Shown: positions 4,789-7,724 of the stretch, piece by piece
Numbering within the stretch: position 1 is the stretch's first letter
How the letters are laid out: each line of letters starts with the position of its first letter
Assembly: GCA_002426495.1 (NCBI GenBank)
Contig: DIQC01000021.1
Coordinates: forward strand, 1-7,724
Length of the DNA: 7,724 nucleotides
Reading direction: 5' to 3'
From: Thermacetogenium sp. UBA5472
GTDB lineage: Bacteria > Bacillota > DSM-12270 > Thermacetogeniales > Thermacetogeniaceae
The notes under the pieces: model-generated
The model's database searches: none
The model's input: the letters and a program-made list of their open reading frames with translations, nothing else
Told to the model about the DNA's origin: nothing
Translations under genes and position numbers: made by a program

Positions 4789-6075
4789 TCACATTTTCAT
4801 TTCAAAGTCATGGCCGCTGTGGTCATCTTCCTTTTGGCCGACTGCAAGTTTTTTCTTTTTACCGGCTGGCAGCTGTGGTTTTGTAGTGGCATCGGTTACG
4901 GGAACAGGGCTTTCCAGCCGTTCCACAGCTCGTCCAAGCTGAACCACGCTACTGCCAATGCCAGCAAAATCAAGGGAATGACTATCCATGTCGGAGATGG
5001 AAGCCGAAGCTTCGGTAGAGAAAAGGAACGCTCTTTCTTGCTCCCAACCTGTGATAAGGTCTGCTGTATCCGAGAGAGGTTCCTGCTCACTTGCTCCAAT
5101 TCCAACTTGGTCGGCAGGTCGCTGATGCGTATCTGCAGACTGCGGTTTTGCTGCTGCAGTATTTTCATCTTCTCCTGTAAGGAAATCAAAATCTCGAACA
5201 GTTCGTCCAAGCCCTGCTGTGTCAGGGGACAAGGACTGGGCATCTGCCGTTGCGGCGGCTCTGCCTGCTGCATTGGTTTGTTCCGCTGTTTGAGTTCTTC
5301 CAGCGATAATTTCCTGTCTGATTCGTAGCTCAAGTTCCATCCTCTCCTTTAAATATTTTGATTCGTGTAAGCGATCATCCCTGCAACGCTTGCCATCCGG
5401 TGTGGTGTAGGTGATGTTCTTACGGGTATCCGTCCATTTAACAGCGTAGCCCTCGGACTCCATCATCTGCACAAAGATTTCCTTGCTGGTGGCATATCGC
5501 ATGCATTCGTCAATGGTATTTATAAGCCGCATCTTCCAGCTCCCGCCACGAACAGCTGTGTGATATTCCCCGGCAGTTAATGGCTTGGTGCGTTGCTCTT
5601 TTGACTGGCAAACAGACAGTCCGTACTCCAAACACAGGGCATCGGATTTTTGCCGAAGCTCCTGTATTGCCGAGGCTGCCTGGTGCAATTTCTTGCCTGT
5701 TTCAAAGCTGACCGAGTTGATAATAAAATGAGAATGGATGTGGTCGCAGTCCATATGGGTGCTGACCAATATCTCAAACTCCTTGTAATGCTCGGCCAGT
5801 TTTAGGGCAATTTCATGTGCCGTCTGAGGAGCAATATTCTCATTGGGAGGAAAGGACTGCACAAAATGATAGTACATCCGCTGGCTGTCCTTGCCGTAGA
5901 GAAGCTTGGTATTCATAAATTCCTCGTATACCGACTGGGGAGAACAGTTGACACCGCTGACCAGTTTCATGCCCTCAAATAATGTCTTATCCTCACGCTG
6001 GGTGTATTTAAGCACAAACTTCATCCCTGCACGGGTCTGGCTTTTCTTTCTTTTGATGAAATTTACCGTTGCCAT
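4789..6075 (-). CDS. Relaxase / mobilization nuclease (MobP/MobQ-like)
   Basis: A 428-residue relaxase that would nick oriT and lead the strand into a recipient. The N-terminal Relaxase domain shows a candidate nucleophile Tyr24 (VLKYTQRED), a second motif YYHFVQSF (68-75, H70) and the metal-binding three-His motif THMDCDHIHSHFIIN (H107, H112, H114, H116). Residues about 185-250 continue as normal protein, but after about 250 the sequence becomes Ala/Thr/Gln/Ser/Asp-rich and ends in a basic KKKK tract and an acidic tail. This low-complexity part is where another gene is overprinted (residues about 248-393). I chose the ATG at 6075 because GAGGTGG precedes it; the frame is open upstream to 6147, but that part overlaps mobC. 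It starts 1 nt after the mobC stop (TGA g ATG), which indicates translational coupling. Confidence 0.93.
   Translation of the reverse strand: MATVNFIKRKKSQTRAGMKFVLKYTQREDKTLFEGMKLVSGVNCSPQSVYEEFMNTKLLYGKDSQRMYYHFVQSFPPNENIAPQTAHEIALKLAEHYKEFEILVSTHMDCDHIHSHFIINSVSFETGKKLHQAASAIQELRQKSDALCLEYGLSVCQSKEQRTKPLTAGEYHTAVRGGSWKMRLINTIDECMRYATSKEIFVQMMESEGYAVKWTDTRKNITYTTPDGKRCRDDRLHESKYLKERMELELRIRQEIIAGRTQTAEQTNAAGRAAATADAQSLSPDTAGLGRTVRDFDFLTGEDENTAAAKPQSADTHQRPADQVGIGASEQEPLSDTADLITGWEQERAFLFSTEASASISDMDSHSLDFAGIGSSVVQLGRAVERLESPVPVTDATTKPQLPAGKKKKLAVGQKEDDHSGHDFEMKM
4896..5333 (-). CDS. Gene overprinted within the relaxase: coiled-coil protein with C-terminal membrane helix
   Basis: A 145-residue frame lies wholly inside the relaxase gene, shifted by one base. 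It starts at TTG (5333-5331), preceded by a strong ribosome site AAAGGAGAGG (5350-5341) with 7 nt spacing; an upstream in-frame stop at 5351-5349 makes this the earliest start. The product looks like a real protein: a charged, Gln/Pro-rich N-terminus (1-40), a helix or coiled coil (about 41-96; LDELFEILISLQEKMKILQQ), a Pro/basic linker and one membrane helix (about 116-131; WIVIPLILLALAVAWF). The overlapping relaxase part is low-complexity, as if this frame were the constrained one. RSF1010 mobB, also overprinted in its relaxase gene and also membrane-associated, is a functional analogy, not shown homology. A role as mobilization accessory protein linking the relaxosome to the membrane is inferred. 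Confidence 0.7.
   Translation of the reverse strand: MSYESDRKLSLEELKQRNKPMQQAEPPQRQMPSPCPLTQQGLDELFEILISLQEKMKILQQQNRSLQIRISDLPTKLELEQVSRNLSRIQQTLSQVGSKKERSFSLPKLRLPSPTWIVIPLILLALAVAWFSLDELWNGWKALFP
5341..5350 (-). promoter_or_regulatory. Internal ribosome site within the relaxase gene
   Basis: AAAGGAGAGG lies inside the relaxase coding sequence and is spaced 7 nt from the TTG of the overprinted frame. It is only 0-3 nt from the relaxase-frame ATG at 5340, too close for good use, so it favours the shifted frame. Confidence 0.65.
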
Positions 6076-6076
6076 C

Positions 6077-6385
6077 TCACCACCTCTTTCGCTGTAAAAT
6101 CCCTTGTAGGCTTTGGTTAATGGCAGTAAGTTCTCCAATGGTTTCATCCAAATAAACCACAGTCACTCTGCCCATATTGGCAAGGGTGACAAGTTGATTG
6201 AGGTTTCTGCCCAAGGCTTTTTGCTGTTTCAATACTTCATAAAGATTGGGAATAACAATGATTTCTTTACCGAGGCAAACCGTGGTGACATAATCAGTAA
6301 GAGTCTTGTTAGACTGTTTAGCCTTGTCGCGGATTTTCTCTAAATCCTCAGATGAGATTCTTAGGTTTATTCTTGCGTTTTTCAT
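6077..6385 (-). CDS. mobC: MobC-family relaxosome protein
   Basis: A 102-residue auxiliary protein that would bind oriT and help the relaxase open the strands. The N-terminal part (KNARINLRISSEDLEKIRDK, 2-21, through SNKTLTDYV) looks like a ribbon-helix-helix DNA-binding domain. The C-terminal half has the MobC signature GRNLNQLVTLANMG (59-72) and ends in a helix. The length is typical of Firmicutes MobC. I start it at 6385, where GCGAGGA lies about 7 nt upstream and the family's usual MKN.RI.LR opening begins; the frame is open to 6454, but the extra residues run through a hairpin and look non-coding. It is coupled to the relaxase, whose ATG follows its TGA after 1 nt. High confidence. Confidence 0.93.
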   Translation of the reverse strand: MKNARINLRISSEDLEKIRDKAKQSNKTLTDYVTTVCLGKEIIVIPNLYEVLKQQKALGRNLNQLVTLANMGRVTVVYLDETIGELTAINQSLQGILQRKRW

Positions 6386-6430
6386 ATAAATCCTCGCTTT
6401 CTTAATGAGATGTGCTCGCTCTAAAGGGGT

Positions 6431-6500
6431 GCGGGTACTCCCGCCCAGCTGCATCGGCGTGTAGCCAAATGCGATGCTGGCTCTCTCCCCAAGGGGAGAG
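6431..6500. other. Candidate oriT: three stacked inverted repeats upstream of mobC
   Basis: Three inverted repeats follow one another: GCGGG-TACT-CCCGC (6431-6444), GCATCG...CGATGC (6451-6456 and 6472-6477) and CTCTCCCCAAGGGGAGAG (6483-6500). They lie about 45 bp upstream of mobC. Relaxases commonly act at hairpin-bearing sites next to mobC/relaxase genes, so this is the best oriT candidate in the window. I cannot place the nick site from sequence alone. Confidence 0.5.
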
Positions 6501-6545
6501 AAATTCGTAGCCCTAAGCCTTGTCTAACAGAATTAAGCCAGAAAA

Positions 6546-6568
6546 GAAAAAATGCATCCTGCGGATGC
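6546..6568 (-). terminator. Intrinsic terminator between the ATPase gene and mobC
   Basis: On the minus strand, GCATCC (6568-6563) pairs with GGATGC (6559-6554) around a 3-nt loop, followed by ATTTTTTC. It lies about 180 nt downstream of the ATPase stop and would separate that transcript from the mobilization genes. Confidence 0.7.
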
Positions 6569-6709
6569 TTGAATGGGTCGGATGTGGGTGCGTGCTTGGC
6601 TCACAAACCGCCCACAACGGCTTTTGCTTGAGGTAGCCGAGGGTTTACCCCTACCTTCGCCTTAAAAGCCCACACAGGGGCAACGGTCGGGACAATGATT
6701 TTAAAGAAG
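6569..6709. other. Conserved-looking non-coding block with nested hairpin
   Basis: No coding frame is supported here. GGTAG (6632-6636) and CTACC (6651-6655) enclose an inner hairpin, GGGT-TT-ACCC (6641-6650). CCCACAACGG (6611-6620) and a related CCCACAC...CAACGG stretch (6669-6686) form an imperfect pair of direct repeats. On the minus strand this would be the 3' untranslated part of the ATPase transcript up to the terminator at 6546-6568. It may be part of a replication or transfer origin, or a structured RNA. Confidence 0.35.
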
Positions 6710-6710
6710 T

Positions 6711-6759
6711 AAGGGGGCAAGGGGGCAGGGTCTTTAGAACATTACCCCCTTACCCCCTT
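6711..6759. repeat. G-rich inverted repeat over the ATPase stop codon
   Basis: AAGGGGGCAAGGGGG (6711-6725) is the reverse complement of CCCCCTTACCCCCTT (6745-6759) at 14 of 15 positions, with a 19-nt loop. Each arm is itself a tandem AAGGGGG repeat. It overlaps the last codons and stop of the ATPase. It could stabilise the mRNA 3' end or attenuate transcription, or be a protein-binding site. There are too few G tracts for a standard four-tract quadruplex. Confidence 0.55.
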
Positions 6760-7712
6760 GGAAGTGAGGAGTACCATTTATCTCCCTTTCGGAAGGATTT
6801 CACTCCAAGGTTTTGCTTTGCAATCTTGACCGTGCGATTTGAGATTTCAAGCTCCTTGGCTCGTTCAGTAATTTCCTCAGAAGCAATATCTCCGTCTGCC
6901 AGAAGCTCTTTTAACAGATTTTCGGCTTGTGTGGTTTTACTGACCAATGAACCTCTGCCACAAAGAAGTTCCTCGACTGTAGTTTCACAATAACCTTTCC
7001 AGTGAAAACCAGTTTCGGGATTTAGCTCAAAGGCAATGGATTTGCCCTCCGGTGCAAGACTACTTTTATCGTGAGCAACAATTCGCAAGGTCGGTTCGTC
7101 CTTGGCTCTGCCGACCACAAGCACACTTCTTGCTGCTGCACGAAAATCAATGGAGCCAAGACCACGGTAGGAGGATTTCCCTCCCTGCATTTTATTCATG
7201 TGCCCAACAAGAATAACGGCACAGCCTGTACGCTCCGCAAGGTAGGCGAGCCTTTTCATAATGGGTCTGATTTCGTTGGCTCTGTGCATATCCACAGTTT
7301 CACCGAGGTATGCCTGCATCGGGTCGAGCACAATCAGCCTTGCACCTGTTTGATTGATGGCTTGCTCCAGTCGCTCATCAGAAAGTGTTAGCTCCACCTC
7401 GTTTTCATCGATGACCAGAACTTTGTCGCAGTCGGCACCGGCGGACAAAAGACGGGGCTTGATAGTATCTCCGAGACCGTCCTCAGCGGTTTGGTAAATC
7501 ACATTGATAGGTTCTGTAGCAGATTCTTCTTCGGGCAACGGCTCACCCTTTGTGAGCAGTGCAATGAGTGCGAGAATAAATGTGGTCTTGCCCTCGCCCG
7601 GGTCACCTTGAACGATGGTCACCTTTCCGTATGGAATGTAGGGATACCAAATCCACTGAACTTCTTCTACATCTACGCTGCTCATTTTAATTAGCTTTAA
7701 TTTGTTTTTCAT
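6750..7712 (-). CDS. RepA-like RecA-fold AAA ATPase (AAA_25 type)
   Basis: A 320-residue ATPase of the RecA/RepA hexameric helicase type, common next to mobilization genes in Firmicutes elements. Walker A is GDPGEGKTT (36-44) and Walker B is LIVLDPMQAYL (126-136). VGHMNK (169-174) and the SSYRGLGSIDFRAAARSVLVV block (180-200) are typical of this family. The C-terminus (about 262-315) looks like a winged-helix module with ITERAKELEISNRTVKIAKQNLG, suggesting DNA binding. It probably loads or unwinds DNA during replication of the excised element; primase or initiator genes would lie beyond 7724. The ATG at 7712 has AGGAG at 7724-7720, at the very edge of the window, with 7 nt spacing. The gene is complete. 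Family confidence is high; the exact role is inferred. Confidence 0.93.
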   Translation of the reverse strand: MKNKLKLIKMSSVDVEEVQWIWYPYIPYGKVTIVQGDPGEGKTTFILALIALLTKGEPLPEEESATEPINVIYQTAEDGLGDTIKPRLLSAGADCDKVLVIDENEVELTLSDERLEQAINQTGARLIVLDPMQAYLGETVDMHRANEIRPIMKRLAYLAERTGCAVILVGHMNKMQGGKSSYRGLGSIDFRAAARSVLVVGRAKDEPTLRIVAHDKSSLAPEGKSIAFELNPETGFHWKGYCETTVEELLCGRGSLVSKTTQAENLLKELLADGDIASEEITERAKELEISNRTVKIAKQNLGVKSFRKGDKWYSSLPRG

Positions 7713-7724
7713 GTGCTCACTCCT

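Noticed and set aside
6076..6147. A 24-codon N-terminal extension of the relaxase (start at 6147)
   Set aside because: It overlaps the end of mobC, has no ribosome site, and the family start MATVNFIKRKKSQT follows GAGGTGG at 6075.
6386..6454. A longer MobC starting at 6454
   Set aside because: The extension runs through the hairpin at 6431-6444. The ribosome site and the usual MobC opening are at 6385.
6711..6759. A G-quadruplex
   Set aside because: Only three G tracts lie close together on one strand and two on the other. A plain inverted repeat explains the pattern better.

Overview
The window looks like a low-GC Gram-positive gut Clostridium, most likely a Lachnospiraceae-type bacterium. 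I infer this from strong GGAGG-type ribosome sites, intrinsic terminators with T runs, and recognisable Firmicutes families (TndX-like large serine recombinase, TnpW, MobC, a MobP/MobQ-like relaxase, a RepA-like RecA-fold ATPase). The species cannot be fixed from the sequence.

The window has two halves that differ in strand and base composition. Positions 1-2830 are AT-rich and carry four short, unrelated, separately transcribed genes, all on the + strand: a coiled-coil protein (279-812), a membrane-anchored XRE-type regulator (1170-1508), a HEAT/ARM-like protein of the group often labelled 'SufBD protein' (1816-2268) and a small charged protein (2498-2764). Each is followed by a hairpin terminator or terminator-like hairpin. 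After the terminators sits a related repeat: about 71 bp at 935-1005 and 2383-2453, 42 bp at 1599-1640, and a short match at 2842-2853. The layout gene, terminator, repeat recurs three to four times.

Positions 2857-7712 are GC-richer and entirely on the minus strand. In transcription order they encode a RepA-like ATPase (7712-6750), a non-coding block with a terminator and stacked inverted repeats that could be oriT (6386-6749), MobC (6385-6077), a relaxase (6075-4789) with an apparent second gene overprinted in its 3' half (5333-4896), TnpW (4726-4556) and a large serine recombinase (4461-2857). This is one end of an integrative mobilizable element. MobC and relaxase would process oriT for transfer by another element's conjugation machinery, the ATPase probably helps DNA replication or unwinding, and the recombinase would excise and integrate the element. 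The recombinase stop lies beside the last, truncated repeat copy, so the element boundary is probably at about 2840-2860. The other end lies beyond 7724.

Most worth following up are the terminator-repeat array next to the recombinase end, the overprinted coiled-coil/membrane gene inside the relaxase, and the hairpin-rich region upstream of mobC. No CRISPR array, tRNA, rRNA or insertion sequence was seen.
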